DNA of 64,000 bases from positions 124,001 to 188,000 of the forward strand of contig CAWFFO010000009.1 of the NCBI GenBank assembly GCA_963815135.1, in the 5' to 3' direction. Source of the DNA: CAIWTU01 sp963815135. Lineage in GTDB: Bacteria > Desulfobacterota > Desulfuromonadia > Geobacterales > Geobacteraceae. Position numbers and translations under genes: made by a program. This document shows positions 38,533 to 47,575 of the stretch, one piece after another. Each line of letters begins with the position of its first letter. The first letter of the stretch is position 1. A model generated the notes under the pieces. That model did no database searches. It was not told the origin of the DNA and saw only the letters and a program-made list of their open reading frames with translations.

Positions 38533-38558
38533 TTATTTCATAAAATAAAGGTCTTTTT

Positions 38559-38592
38559 AAAAGCCCCGCTGTCATGGCCGGGGCTTTTGTTA
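38559..38592 (+). terminator. Terminator of rpoH
   Basis: AAAAGCCCCG and CGGGGCTTTT arms with a 10-nt loop, then GTTATTT. Confidence 0.85.
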
Positions 38593-38724
38593 TTTCAACG
38601 GAAAAAACGTTTGTCGGAATAGTTTTTTGTCTGTTTAAATTTACAGCGGAATGGTATATGTACGGCAAAGTCAGCAGCTGGCAAAAGGCAAATTCAAAAT
38701 TCGCGTGTGACGGGAAGTATTGAT

Positions 38725-39780
38725 ATGAAAGGAAGTAATACACCTGACGGAACCAGGCCGCTCGTCGCCATAACCATGGGCGATCCGGCCGGGGTGGGGC
38801 CGGAGGTTATCGTCAAGGCGCTCGCGTGCCGGGAAATTCATGAAATTTGCAGACCGCTGGTGTTGGGCGACCCGGCCGCAATGGAGCGGGCCGTTTCCGT
38901 AACCGGCTCCGGACTCGAAATAAAAGCTGTTGCCGGTGAACCCCCGTATTCCGACTTTTCCGCCGATCATATTCATCTCCTCCCGGTTTCAGCCCTTTCC
39001 CCGTCGGATATGGAGTATGGACGCCCGTCTCAGGAGGCGGGAGATGCCGTGTACCGCTACATTTCCGAGGCGGTGCACCTCTGCCTGGAAGGGGAAGCCG
39101 CGGCAATGGCGACCGCGCCCATCAGCAAGGAGGCGCTTAACCGTGCCGGACACAAATATCCGGGACATACCGAGTTGCTGGCTGAGCTGACGGATACGAA
39201 AGATTTTGTCATGATGCTCGCGGGCGACAGGCTGCGCGTGGCACTGGTGACGATCCACGAGGCACTTGCCGATGTGCCCGGTCTTCTTACCAGGGAAAGG
39301 ATTCTTACCACCATAAGGATCGTTAACCGGGATGTTGGCCGGTATTTCAGGACTAATCCGCGACTGGCGGTGCTGTCGCTCAACCCGCATTGTGGTGAAG
39401 GAGGGCTATTCGGCAAGGAAGAGAAAAATATTATCGGGCCAGCGGTGGAAGCCGCCAGAGGTGAGGGGATCGACGCAATCGGGCCGCTTTCCGCCGATAC
39501 GCTTTTCCATTTTGCAGCCGCAGGAGACTATGACGCCGTGGTCTGCATGTATCACGACCAGGGTCTGATTCCCCTCAAGCTGCTCCACTTTGACGACGGG
39601 GTCAATATTACCCTTGGACTGCCGATTATCCGTACATCGGTGGACCATGGGACTGCTTACAATCTTGCCGGAACCGGCAGTGCTTCCGAACTGAGCATGG
39701 CCGCGGCCATCAAGACCGCTGCGCGGATGGCCGGAATCAAGGCTCAAGGCGCAATGCTGAAAGCGCAATCAAGGATATGA
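38725..39780 (+). CDS. pdxA: 4-hydroxythreonine-4-phosphate dehydrogenase
   Basis: 351 residues from ATG 38725; the frame is open to GTG 38707 with a weaker start. NAD-dependent step of pyridoxal phosphate synthesis. Seen: ITMGDPAGVGPEVIVKAL at the start, metal/substrate segment ISKEALNRAGHKYPGHTELL, MYHDQGLIPLKLL, and GLPIIRTSVDHGTAY near the end. 81 bp before mtgA, the gap holding a short GCCAGTGGCTGGC repeat. Confidence 0.95.
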   Translation: MKGSNTPDGTRPLVAITMGDPAGVGPEVIVKALACREIHEICRPLVLGDPAAMERAVSVTGSGLEIKAVAGEPPYSDFSADHIHLLPVSALSPSDMEYGRPSQEAGDAVYRYISEAVHLCLEGEAAAMATAPISKEALNRAGHKYPGHTELLAELTDTKDFVMMLAGDRLRVALVTIHEALADVPGLLTRERILTTIRIVNRDVGRYFRTNPRLAVLSLNPHCGEGGLFGKEEKNIIGPAVEAARGEGIDAIGPLSADTLFHFAAAGDYDAVVCMYHDQGLIPLKLLHFDDGVNITLGLPIIRTSVDHGTAYNLAGTGSASELSMAAAIKTAARMAGIKAQGAMLKAQSRI

Positions 39781-39861
39781 AGAGTCGAAGGATAACCTGC
39801 TTTGCTCCTGGACTTTTGCCAGTGGCTGGCTGCCAACTGCTATTTTGCAACGAGGTAAATT

Positions 39862-40848
39862 TTGAAGCTGAAAAACATTTTGTTGTTTGTCCTGGCCGTG
39901 CTTGTCCTGTATGCCGCCTATATCGCCGTTTCCCTGGCGACTCTTCCATCAGTGCAATCGTTGAAAAACCGCGGAATGAATATGACCATCAGGGTGAAGG
40001 ACTGGAAAGGCAAAGAACACTTTTTCGTGGTGGGGCCGAAAAACCGCTACTGGACCCCCTCGTCGAAGATCCCCCCGGAGATGAAATGGGCCGTTATCCT
40101 CGCGGAAGACGCCCGTTTTTACAAACATGAAGGGATTGATGTGAAGGCGATAAAAAACGCCATTAAATATGACCTGGAAAAGAAAAGCTTCTCCCGCGGA
40201 GCTTCGACGATTACCCAGCAGGTTGCGAAAAACCTGTTTCTTTCACGGGAAAAGACCATCACCCGGAAGGTTGAAGAGGTTTACGTCGCCAAACGGATGG
40301 AGGAGACCCTGACAAAGGGGCGGATAATCGAGCTTTACCTGAATGTTGTGGAGCTGGGACCGATGGTGTACGGAATCGGCCACGGGGCCCATTATTATTT
40401 CGGTAAACCTGCGTCCGCTCTCAGCCCCAGGGAGTGCGCATTTCTTGCGGCCATGCTGCCCGGTCCCCGTATTGCCTACAATCCCTACAAAAACCTGACC
40501 CGGGTCCTGAAGCGCTCGGATATGATTCTGAAGCTGATGCTGAGGAAAGGTGTTTTGAGTGAAGGGGAATACCGCGTTGCCCTCTCGGAGCAGCCCAATA
40601 TAAACGGACTGCAGAGAAAGGTAGAGGAAACGATTCAGAAAGAACCGGTATTTACCGATATGACGAGCGCCTTCATCCCCGCACCTGAAATACCGGAAAC
40701 TGGAAGTGGAGAAAACGGTCAACAGGGTGAACCCACGTCCGCCCTGACTCCCGCGGAGCCGGCGACCCCCGATGGAGGCGCGGCTCAGAATGAAGGGCAG
40801 CCGCAGGAGCAACCGCCCACTGAAAACCCGCAACCGGTGGGGCAATAA
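39862..40848 (+). CDS. mtgA: Monofunctional peptidoglycan glycosyltransferase (GT51)
   Basis: 328 residues from TTG 39862 (GAGG upstream). Inner-membrane enzyme that polymerises lipid II glycan chains. One N-terminal helix (ILLFVLAVLVLYAAYIAV), then the GT51 domain with catalytic Glu in VILAEDARFYKHEGID, the RGASTITQQVAKNLF motif, and TKGRIIELYLNVVELG. No transpeptidase domain. Compared with ~240-residue MtgA it has an extra tail of ~85 residues, rich in Pro, Glu, Gln and Ala, of unknown use. Confidence 0.92.
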   Translation: MKLKNILLFVLAVLVLYAAYIAVSLATLPSVQSLKNRGMNMTIRVKDWKGKEHFFVVGPKNRYWTPSSKIPPEMKWAVILAEDARFYKHEGIDVKAIKNAIKYDLEKKSFSRGASTITQQVAKNLFLSREKTITRKVEEVYVAKRMEETLTKGRIIELYLNVVELGPMVYGIGHGAHYYFGKPASALSPRECAFLAAMLPGPRIAYNPYKNLTRVLKRSDMILKLMLRKGVLSEGEYRVALSEQPNINGLQRKVEETIQKEPVFTDMTSAFIPAPEIPETGSGENGQQGEPTSALTPAEPATPDGGAAQNEGQPQEQPPTENPQPVGQ

Positions 40849-40854
40849 TAATAA

Positions 40855-40884
40855 CGGGGACGGTGCCCGAGGGTACAGTCCCCG
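40855..40884 (+). repeat. Hairpin repeat after mtgA
   Basis: CGGGGAC-GGTGCCC-GA-GGGTACA-GTCCCCG forms a ~14-bp hairpin six bases after the mtgA stop. No T-tract follows, so it is a repeat or processing site more than a classic terminator. Confidence 0.5.
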
Positions 40885-40932
40885 CAAAATTGACGACTCT
40901 GACCCTAACAAGCCGAAACCAGGTCGTAAATG

Positions 40933-41015
40933 TTTTTTTGCCTCACGATTACCTCTCGATTGTTTGGTTTTGAATTGAAAATCTTGGGTAATCCTGAAGT
41001 AATCGTGAAGCTGAA
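40933..41015 (-). repeat. 83-bp palindromic dispersed repeat, copy 3
   Basis: Same orientation as copy 2: starts TTTTTTTGCCTCACGATTAC and ends GAAGTAATCGTGAAGCTGAA. The element borders the Hcp islet on its upstream side. Confidence 0.8.
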
Positions 41016-41152
41016 TATAGTTTCAGATTCTGAATTCCTCGATCACCCCGTCGTCAAATCACCCGCAAAAAATTTATTCAAAACATATTCAGAATTCAGG
41101 AAGGAGTTCACTGAGATGGATTCAATTTATTGCAGAACAATAATTTCATTAA

Positions 41153-41179
41153 TTGACAATCACTAATTGAATGTACTAA
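41153..41179 (+). promoter_or_regulatory. Possible promoter of hcp islet
   Basis: TTGACA 41153-41158 and TACTAA 41174-41179 with a 15-bp spacer; a weak match. A 16-codon frame with AAGGAG upstream (41116-41166) overlaps it. Confidence 0.3.
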
Positions 41180-41220
41180 TCTACGTCCACTTTTGTATTA
41201 TTATAGAGGAGGGTATCGAT

Positions 41221-42000
41221 ATGTCGATGCCGTGTCATTTCACTATGGAGGGGGAGAAGCAAGGCAAGATCGAAGGCTCCTGCGATATGGAGGGGCGGGA
41301 GGGAAGCCTTGTCGGCTATTGGTTCGCACATCAAATCGAAATGCCGCACAACCCGATGGACGGGTTTCCCACCGGCAAGACCGGCCATTCCTCGCTTTCC
41401 ATTATCATAACACACGATCAATGCTCGCCCAAATTGCATCAGGCCCTATGCACAGGGGAGCACATGAAATACGTTGAAATCAAGTGGTACAGGATCAACA
41501 AATACGGACATGAAGAACACTACTTCACTCACTACCTTGAAGATGCCGTCATAACCGGGATCGAATCTTTCATGCCCAACACCTTGTCGCAGTATACCGC
41601 GCACCTTCCCTACATGGAAAAGGTGTCCCTTTCTTACAGGAAAATCAGATGGACCTACGAACCCTCCGGTATCGAGGCCGAAGTGGCCGACCCATATATG
41701 AACGAGTACGGGAATCCGCTGAAAGCCGCGAAATTTGTTGTATTGGCTGTACCGGGATTTGTATACGGCTGCAAAAAAATGGCAGTGGAAAAAGCAAAAG
41801 ATGTTCTGATAGACGTTGGCCTGGCCCGGTTCCTCGAATTTATAAAAGCGCCCTGGTACGTAAAGGAAGCGTATGAGGACTATCAAAAAATCAAAAAAGA
41901 ACGCGACATGAATGAGGATATGGGTCATGGATACCGCGACATAGCTGAGACGTTTGGTCACAAACTGGAGGACTGTAGAGATCGGGCATTCCGCCCTTAA
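41221..42000 (+). CDS. Hcp-like type VI secretion protein with C-terminal extension
   Basis: 259 residues from ATG 41221, with GAGGAGGG upstream. Residues 1-~155 resemble Hcp, the T6SS tube protein: MPCHFTMEGEKQGKIEGSCD, VEIKWYRINKYGHEEHYFTH, KVSLSYRKIRWTYEPSGIEA. Normal Hcp ends near here; about 100 more residues follow, with a hydrophobic stretch (AAKFVVLAVPGFVYGC) and a charged helical end. Extended Hcp proteins are known to carry effector domains, so the tail may be a toxin, perhaps membrane-active (inference). No other T6SS gene is in the window. Confidence 0.82.
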   Translation: MSMPCHFTMEGEKQGKIEGSCDMEGREGSLVGYWFAHQIEMPHNPMDGFPTGKTGHSSLSIIITHDQCSPKLHQALCTGEHMKYVEIKWYRINKYGHEEHYFTHYLEDAVITGIESFMPNTLSQYTAHLPYMEKVSLSYRKIRWTYEPSGIEAEVADPYMNEYGNPLKAAKFVVLAVPGFVYGCKKMAVEKAKDVLIDVGLARFLEFIKAPWYVKEAYEDYQKIKKERDMNEDMGHGYRDIAETFGHKLEDCRDRAFRP

Positions 42001-42021
42001 ATAGAAAAAAGAGGAACTAAA

Positions 42022-42576
42022 ATGTCCCGTGGCATAAAGTGTACTTTCATTGCAATAACGATCCTTCTGTTTTGTTTCCCTTGCTTTGCGGCGCAAAATA
42101 ACATGCATGTTTTTAATACCGACTACTTCACTATCAATCTACCAATAAACATAAGGCAAGTTAACCGTGGAAAGGAGAAAGACAAGAATAATTTTACATA
42201 TGTTTTTATGGAATCTAATATTGCGAAGAAGAAATCTATATTATTGGTAATTAGTATGAATAAAATCAATAATCCGGTGCCTGACTATGAAAAAGATACA
42301 GCTCTAAAAGATATGGCAAAACATCTTAGAGATCTTATTGCAGGTCGTACTGATTGCATATACCATACGTCAGGTCTAGTGGAGACTCGTTTTTCACGAC
42401 AAAAGGGTTTTTATTTTGAAAGGAGAAGTGAGAACTGCGTTGTAACACTTGAAAAATACTGGGTGACGATTAACGGTAATCATGCCTTTTCATTATATTT
42501 GGCTAAACCAGTCAAGGGAGATGATACAGTTTTCAAACGAGTCGAAAAGGAAATAGTAAAGGTAAAGCTGAAATGA
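42022..42576 (+). CDS. Secreted hypothetical protein, candidate immunity factor
   Basis: 184 residues, start ATG 42022 with GAGGAAC upstream. Sec signal peptide (FIAITILLFCFPCFA, cleavage after CFA). The mature protein is Lys/Asn rich with DYFTINLPINIRQVNRGKEK and ends in a Lys-rich helix. GC content is clearly lower than in the flanking genes, a sign of transfer. It lies 21 bp after the extended hcp gene; a periplasmic protein next to an effector suggests immunity, unproven. Confidence 0.7.
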   Translation: MSRGIKCTFIAITILLFCFPCFAAQNNMHVFNTDYFTINLPINIRQVNRGKEKDKNNFTYVFMESNIAKKKSILLVISMNKINNPVPDYEKDTALKDMAKHLRDLIAGRTDCIYHTSGLVETRFSRQKGFYFERRSENCVVTLEKYWVTINGNHAFSLYLAKPVKGDDTVFKRVEKEIVKVKLK

Positions 42577-42629
42577 ATGGCTGATGCGCTTTAATTTCCC
42601 CCTTTTATCCGTGTAACCATGGAGATCTT

Positions 42630-42866
42630 ATGAACGAGTTGAAAGCAATTGCTGCCAACATACCATTTCTCCCTATGTGGGCAAAGACGGTTGCACTCAA
42701 TCTTTTCGGTATTTATGTCGTCTTTCAACTCATTCATCTAATTCTCAAAAAACTTCAAACACCTGAATTGCGGAAAGCTATCTCAACGCTTAAAGAATTT
42801 AGCGGCGAAGCCTTGCGCAACGCCGGGCATGCTCTCGAACTTCCCGTAGAGCACCCCTTGCGTTAA
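42630..42866 (+). CDS. Small membrane protein in hcp islet
   Basis: 78 residues; ATG 42630 with GGAGAT upstream. One membrane helix (TVALNLFGIYVVFQLIHLIL, ~19-38) followed by a charged amphipathic helix. 53 bp after the secreted protein and 11 bp before the next small membrane protein, so probably one transcript. Family not recognised. Confidence 0.6.
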   Translation: MNELKAIAANIPFLPMWAKTVALNLFGIYVVFQLIHLILKKLQTPELRKAISTLKEFSGEALRNAGHALELPVEHPLR

Positions 42867-42877
42867 TTGCACTCGTT

Positions 42878-43102
42878 TTGAATGATGCTCTGTTCTATGT
42901 CTTCTCGCTCATATTTTTTGCGTTGTTCGGGGTCTTCCTCATGCTCAGCGCGACATCGGCAGATATTGTTCTTGTCAAGCGATTGATTGGCTTTGGTGTC
43001 TCAGGTACTTTCTTAATAATCAGCCGCTTGTACTACGCGTCTGCCGAGCGTCAACGTATTGTACTCGTTGAGCGTTGGAAAACCGTGAAGGGCGGCAAGT
43101 AA
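42878..43102 (+). CDS. Small two-helix membrane protein in hcp islet
   Basis: 74 residues from TTG 42878, without a good ribosome-binding site, possibly translated by coupling. Two hydrophobic helices (FYVFSLIFFALFGVFLMLSA and LIGFGVSGTFLIISRLYY) and a basic C-terminus. Function unknown. A role in immunity or in the inner membrane with the neighbouring proteins is possible from position only. Confidence 0.5.
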   Translation: MNDALFYVFSLIFFALFGVFLMLSATSADIVLVKRLIGFGVSGTFLIISRLYYASAERQRIVLVERWKTVKGGK

Positions 43103-43217
43103 TTACATAGCGCTCTGATTGAACAGAACTCCTCCGGTGGTAATCTTCAACAACGTTACAAAGAAAGATTCTATTCCCGGTGCCTAGAACCATCTGCACC
43201 GGGAAGCCAAAAACGCC

Positions 43218-44222
43218 CTAAATTCTGTACTCTTCGACCTTGGCGTCGTCGAATTCGTTCCGAACCTTCATGTTTTTCTCTTCTTCGTCGCAAATGACTT
43301 TTATCGTACAGTCACCGGCTGCCTCCGCCTTCGTATAGCGGAGGAGGATCTTCCCTGCGGTTTCGAGCAGAGTATCATCCACTTCTCCCATTACGATCCC
43401 CAGCGGTCCGCTCCCTTCACACCAGCGTATGGCGGCTTCACCGGGCCGCAGAATTTTTTCCATGCTCATGTTTTCCGCTTCGTTGCGGCCAACAATTACC
43501 TTCGTTGCCTTGCCGATGCGGAAATGACGTCCCACCTTCAAAATCTGGAAGTCCCTGGCGTCGAGCCGTTCCGAGTGTTCGAAGACATCCCTTATCTTGG
43601 GAACGAAAGAGAGTTCCGTCAGTAGGCATCCCCCTGCCGGACATGGATAGTTTTTGATGTCCAGATCCTCGGCAAGCTGCATCTGCTCCTTGCGCGAACG
43701 GCCCTGGATCGATGGCAGCCTGCTCCTGTCGACCCATCCCTCCTGTTCGGGAATGGTGGGTGCGAAGTGACCGGCGGAAAGGGGGCGAAGCAGGAGGCCT
43801 TCGAGGCCGCTTTCCCGTTCGATGAGGCGCAACGTGTCACGGCGCTGGCTCATGGGGCGCTGTCCCAGCACTTCTCCGGTGATAATGAAATCCGCTCCGC
43901 ATTCGGCCATATATTCCTTTGCCTTGCGCAAAAGGAATATCCGGCAGTCAATACAGGGGTTCATCCCTTTGCCGTAGCCGTGTTTCGGTTTTTTTACAAT
44001 CTCCAGATATTCAATGCCCTTGTTCATCACCTTTATGGGGATGTTCAGCTCTTCGGCAACACGCATTGCCTCGGATTTGCAGCCGGCGTTTTTTCCTGTA
44101 CATGTGCAGAAGGGGGAAGTAAAATTGAGGGCCTCGACGAGAATGCCTTGTTCCAGCATTACTTTTACCGCCAGGGTGGAATCGAGTCCCCCGGAAAGAA
44201 GGGCAATTGCTTTTCTTTGCAT
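43218..44222 (-). CDS. PP-loop tRNA-thiolation-like enzyme (ThiI/MnmA-related)
   Basis: 334 residues from ATG 44222, with AGGAGA 4 nt upstream. N-terminal PP-loop ATPase (ALLSGGLDSTLAVKVM) and Cys motifs CTCTGKNAGC, PCIDC and PCPAGGC, which may hold metal or carry sulfur. The middle (GEVLGQRPMSQRRDTLRLIE) is typical of the tRNA-4-thiouridine-synthase-like family. The C-terminal ~100 residues resemble the small NFACT-R-like domain found fused to such proteins. It probably adenylates a tRNA base for thiolation; the exact site is uncertain. Convergent with the hcp islet. Confidence 0.75.
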   Translation of the reverse strand: MQRKAIALLSGGLDSTLAVKVMLEQGILVEALNFTSPFCTCTGKNAGCKSEAMRVAEELNIPIKVMNKGIEYLEIVKKPKHGYGKGMNPCIDCRIFLLRKAKEYMAECGADFIITGEVLGQRPMSQRRDTLRLIERESGLEGLLLRPLSAGHFAPTIPEQEGWVDRSRLPSIQGRSRKEQMQLAEDLDIKNYPCPAGGCLLTELSFVPKIRDVFEHSERLDARDFQILKVGRHFRIGKATKVIVGRNEAENMSMEKILRPGEAAIRWCEGSGPLGIVMGEVDDTLLETAGKILLRYTKAEAAGDCTIKVICDEEEKNMKVRNEFDDAKVEEYRI

Positions 44223-44460
44223 GATTTCTCCTGTGGCTCCATGCGGCAACCTGTCCGGTTATGGGGTTGCATTACCGTACGGAACCGGTTTTTTGTAACA
44301 GGCTAACATATTGAATCGACAAAAGTAAACCGGATAAATCCGCATTAGTGTCCATTCCGTCCGGTTTTTTTTCAATGTGGTAGCGGCGTTCGCGGGCGCA
44401 TGAAATTTTCAGTGAAGATTTTCAACGTTTCAGCCGATAAGGTTTTGACAGGAGGTGCAC

Positions 44461-46131
44461 ATGGGAACTTTGGTCAAGGAAGGGGCTCTCGGGTCGGTAC
44501 TGGTCAGGTCCAGGATAATTTCCGAGGAAGATATCAAGGCTGCCCTGGATGAACAGAGAAAAACCGGCTGCCGTTTTGGAGAGGCACTGGTGAAAATGGG
44601 GGTAGTCACCCAGGAGGATATCGACTGGGCCCTTTCCAATCAGCTGAATCTTCCTTATGTCCGGTTAAAGGAGGACATGATCGACAAAGAAGCGGTAGAT
44701 CTAGTTCCAGAATCTGTCGCAAGGAAATTCAACCTGATTCCCATCTTCCGGGCCGGAGACGAAATCGGCATAGCCCTGGCCGACCCGCTTAACAGGGCGG
44801 CCATAGATGCGGTCGAGCAGTTGACCGGATGTCGTGCAATAGTCTCAATTCCGATCATACGCGAACTGAGGGAGATGCTCGATATTTTTTACGGACCCAC
44901 TGAAGCCGGGCGTTCTTTCGGCTTTTCTTCACAGTTTTTTCCCGAAAAAATCCTCGACAGAATTAATAACGACACCAGTGGTGCTCAGTTCCTGGATTTG
45001 ATGCTCCTGTACATTATCAAAAACAAGCTGAATTCCGTCTCGCTGCAGCCAATCGGGAATTTCGTTTCGGTTATCGGAAGACAGGGAAATTTGACCAGAG
45101 AGATCGGCCGTCTGGCAATCGACTATTATCCCGATCTACTCATGCACATCAGGAAACATGGTAAAATACAGGGGGGTACGGATATTTCAGCCTCCGGTTC
45201 CTTCGGATTCAGGTACAAGGAAGAAACTGTATTCTTCCGGGTTCTGACCCTTAGGGGACAGAGTGGTGACTATGTAACTTTTAAAATACACGTACCTGTT
45301 CTCTTCCCCGGCAATTATAGTGAACTTGGGGCATCGGGAGAAATGATGCCCGCTTTCCGGGAAATGCTCTCCACGGGCCGCGGAATGGTTCTGTTCAATG
45401 CTGCTACGGTTAAAGAGTGTTCCTGTGTCATGGATCTGTTCCTTCAGGAATACGATACGACCGGCAAGACCGTGATCATACTGGGAGAAGGCGCAGGCAA
45501 CGGGAATAAACGGTTCCCGCGCATTTTTTTCGGGAATAGATCGAAACAGGAAATGGAATCGGTTATTTCAGCGGTCCTGGAGCACGACCCGGATATCCTC
45601 GTATTTGAAGATGCGAGCAACGAGCAGACATTCCTGACCGCCGCCCTTGCGGCGATGCGCGGGAAGATCGTCCTTTGCGGTATTTCTTCACGAGATGTTT
45701 CGGATATCCCGGGGCGGCTCATGAAGTTCCGGCACGACATTGCGATTCTGGAGCAAATAAGGGGTATCGTGTCTTTCCGGGCAGGTATGATTCCATGTGT
45801 CGAATGCACCGGCGTCGGGACAGGCGGAGAAGAATCGGATGCTGCTCAAAATTTCCGGAGCCTGCCCGGAAGCCGTCCGCTAAAGGGTTGCCGGCAGTGT
45901 GCATACAGTGGATACTGCGGCAGGAAAATTATGCTTGATGCCATACCCTTTAGCCACGAGATGGTCAAGGAGTTTTCCTCTATGCATGATGCGGATGAAG
46001 CGCTTGCCTACCTGGAAGGGAATGTCTGTAATGGTAAGTGGAAAGATTGGAATGAACTTCTCGAGACTGGTGGAGTTGTTCCGGCCGAGTACGTTTTCCC
46101 GGCGGACAATCAGACCGGGAATTTTGATTGA
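44461..46131 (+). CDS. GspE/PilB-like protein with degenerate ATPase domain
   Basis: 556 residues from ATG 44461; GGAGG at 44451-44455. Residues 1-~145 are a GspE/PilB N-terminal domain (LGSVLVRSRIISEEDIKAAL; FGEALVKMGVVTQEDIDWAL), often a c-di-GMP-binding module. The rest follows the layout of a secretion ATPase, but the Walker A position reads GMVLFNAATVKECSC with no GxxxxGK[ST]. Cys pairs CVEC and CRQCAYSGYC recall the PilB zinc knuckle. So probably a non-hydrolysing homologue that regulates pili or secretion. pilT follows 153 bp later. Confidence 0.8.
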   Translation: MGTLVKEGALGSVLVRSRIISEEDIKAALDEQRKTGCRFGEALVKMGVVTQEDIDWALSNQLNLPYVRLKEDMIDKEAVDLVPESVARKFNLIPIFRAGDEIGIALADPLNRAAIDAVEQLTGCRAIVSIPIIRELREMLDIFYGPTEAGRSFGFSSQFFPEKILDRINNDTSGAQFLDLMLLYIIKNKLNSVSLQPIGNFVSVIGRQGNLTREIGRLAIDYYPDLLMHIRKHGKIQGGTDISASGSFGFRYKEETVFFRVLTLRGQSGDYVTFKIHVPVLFPGNYSELGASGEMMPAFREMLSTGRGMVLFNAATVKECSCVMDLFLQEYDTTGKTVIILGEGAGNGNKRFPRIFFGNRSKQEMESVISAVLEHDPDILVFEDASNEQTFLTAALAAMRGKIVLCGISSRDVSDIPGRLMKFRHDIAILEQIRGIVSFRAGMIPCVECTGVGTGGEESDAAQNFRSLPGSRPLKGCRQCAYSGYCGRKIMLDAIPFSHEMVKEFSSMHDADEALAYLEGNVCNGKWKDWNELLETGGVVPAEYVFPADNQTGNFD

Positions 46132-46284
46132 GTGCGGATTTCGTCCGCTCGATGCGGCGGTTTCACCTTAACTGTCTTCCCGCATGGAAGCCGTACTATT
46201 TGCTCCGGGAAAACCCCGTACCGTCTGTTTTGATAGCTGCCGGGGGCTCCGGATTAACATTATCCAGTAAATCGGAGAGTTGTG

Positions 46285-47364
46285 ATGGCAAAAATTGATG
46301 TTCTATTCAAGATGATGAAGGAGCAGGGGGCATCCGACCTGCATCTTTCCAGCGGCTGTTCTCCCATCTTTCGCCTTCATGGGGAAATGTCGCGTCTCAA
46401 TTTCAAGCCGCTGGCCCATGAAGAGATAAAGTCTCTTTTATTTGAGATACTGAGCGAAAAGCAAAAAGCCCATTTCGAGGATAAAAATGACCTGGATTTT
46501 GCCTATTCGATCCCCGATCTGGCCAGGTTCCGTGGCAATATACTGATGCAGCACAAGGGAATTGCAGCCGTTTTTCGCATGATCCCGAGCAAGATTCTTT
46601 CCGCTGATGAACTGAATCTTCCGGAAGGTGTCCGGAAGATGACCATGCTGAAAAAGGGGCTGGTTCTGGTAACCGGGCCGACCGGTTCCGGCAAATCCAC
46701 GACACTTGCCGCCATGATCGATCTCATCAACTCCAGTCGCAGGGAACACATCCTGACCCTCGAAGACCCCCTTGAGTTTATCCATGAAAACAAGATGTCG
46801 CTGCTGAACCAGCGGCAGATCGGCGAGCACTCGGAAAGCTTTACCGCCGCGCTGCGTGCGGCGCTGCGTGAAGATCCCGACGTGATACTGGTCGGGGAAA
46901 TGCGAGACCTGGAAACCATAAGTCTGGCAATGACTGCGGCGGAAACCGGACATCTTGTCTATGGCACGCTGCATACCAATTCAGCGGGAAAAACCGTGGA
47001 CCGCATCATTGATGCCTTTCCCAGGGACAGTCAGGAACAGGTCCGCGCCATGCTTTCCGAATCTCTGAAGGGGGTCATCTGCCAGCAGCTCCTGAAAACC
47101 GCCGAAGGTAAGGGGAGGGTTGCCGCGTTTGAAATACTGGTCGGAACCCCGGCTATCTCCAACCTGATCCGCGAAGGGAAAACCTTCCAGATCCCGTCGA
47201 TAATCCAGACTGCCAGGAAAGACGGCATGCAGCTCATGGACCAGCACATTCTGGATCTGCTGAAAACAAAAAAGATACTCGCGGAAGAGGCATACCGCTG
47301 CGCCCAGGACAAAAAACAGTTTGAGCAGTACCTGGGTGAAGCAAATCCGCAAGGCGCAGCATAA
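46285..47364 (+). CDS. pilT: PilT-family type IV pilus retraction ATPase
   Basis: 359 residues from ATG 46285 (GTG 46282 in frame), CGGAGAG upstream. Hexameric cytoplasmic ATPase that retracts type IV pili. Seen: GASDLHLSSG, Walker A GPTGSGKST, the Asp box ILTLEDPLEFI, Walker B DPDVILVGEMRD, and the His box ETGHLVYGTLHT. The AIRNLIRE motif of PilT appears here as AISNLIREGK. Geobacter relatives have several PilT paralogues; which one this is cannot be told. Confidence 0.93.
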   Translation: MAKIDVLFKMMKEQGASDLHLSSGCSPIFRLHGEMSRLNFKPLAHEEIKSLLFEILSEKQKAHFEDKNDLDFAYSIPDLARFRGNILMQHKGIAAVFRMIPSKILSADELNLPEGVRKMTMLKKGLVLVTGPTGSGKSTTLAAMIDLINSSRREHILTLEDPLEFIHENKMSLLNQRQIGEHSESFTAALRAALREDPDVILVGEMRDLETISLAMTAAETGHLVYGTLHTNSAGKTVDRIIDAFPRDSQEQVRAMLSESLKGVICQQLLKTAEGKGRVAAFEILVGTPAISNLIREGKTFQIPSIIQTARKDGMQLMDQHILDLLKTKKILAEEAYRCAQDKKQFEQYLGEANPQGAA

Positions 47365-47575
47365 CCTTTCTATAATGATCCTGAATCCATGACGCCTTTA
47401 CGCCTTTATCTGCGCGGAACGCCTCGGTTTCTGCATTCCGGCAGGTTGAGACCAACCGACGAAGTTCACCCACCGCAAAAGACATGTTACCGAGTCAGCG
47501 GCATTGAACCCCTGCATTCTGCTCGCCAGGCCCTCAGGCGTCACGCATTAAGATGGTGTAACCCGGTGGCGGGCG

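Noticed and set aside
40855..40884. Rho-independent terminator of mtgA
   Set aside because: Good hairpin but no T-tract; kept as a repeat.
43218..44222. Standard MnmA (tRNA 2-thiouridylase)
   Set aside because: Cys positions and the C-terminal small domain differ from MnmA; only the PP-loop is common.
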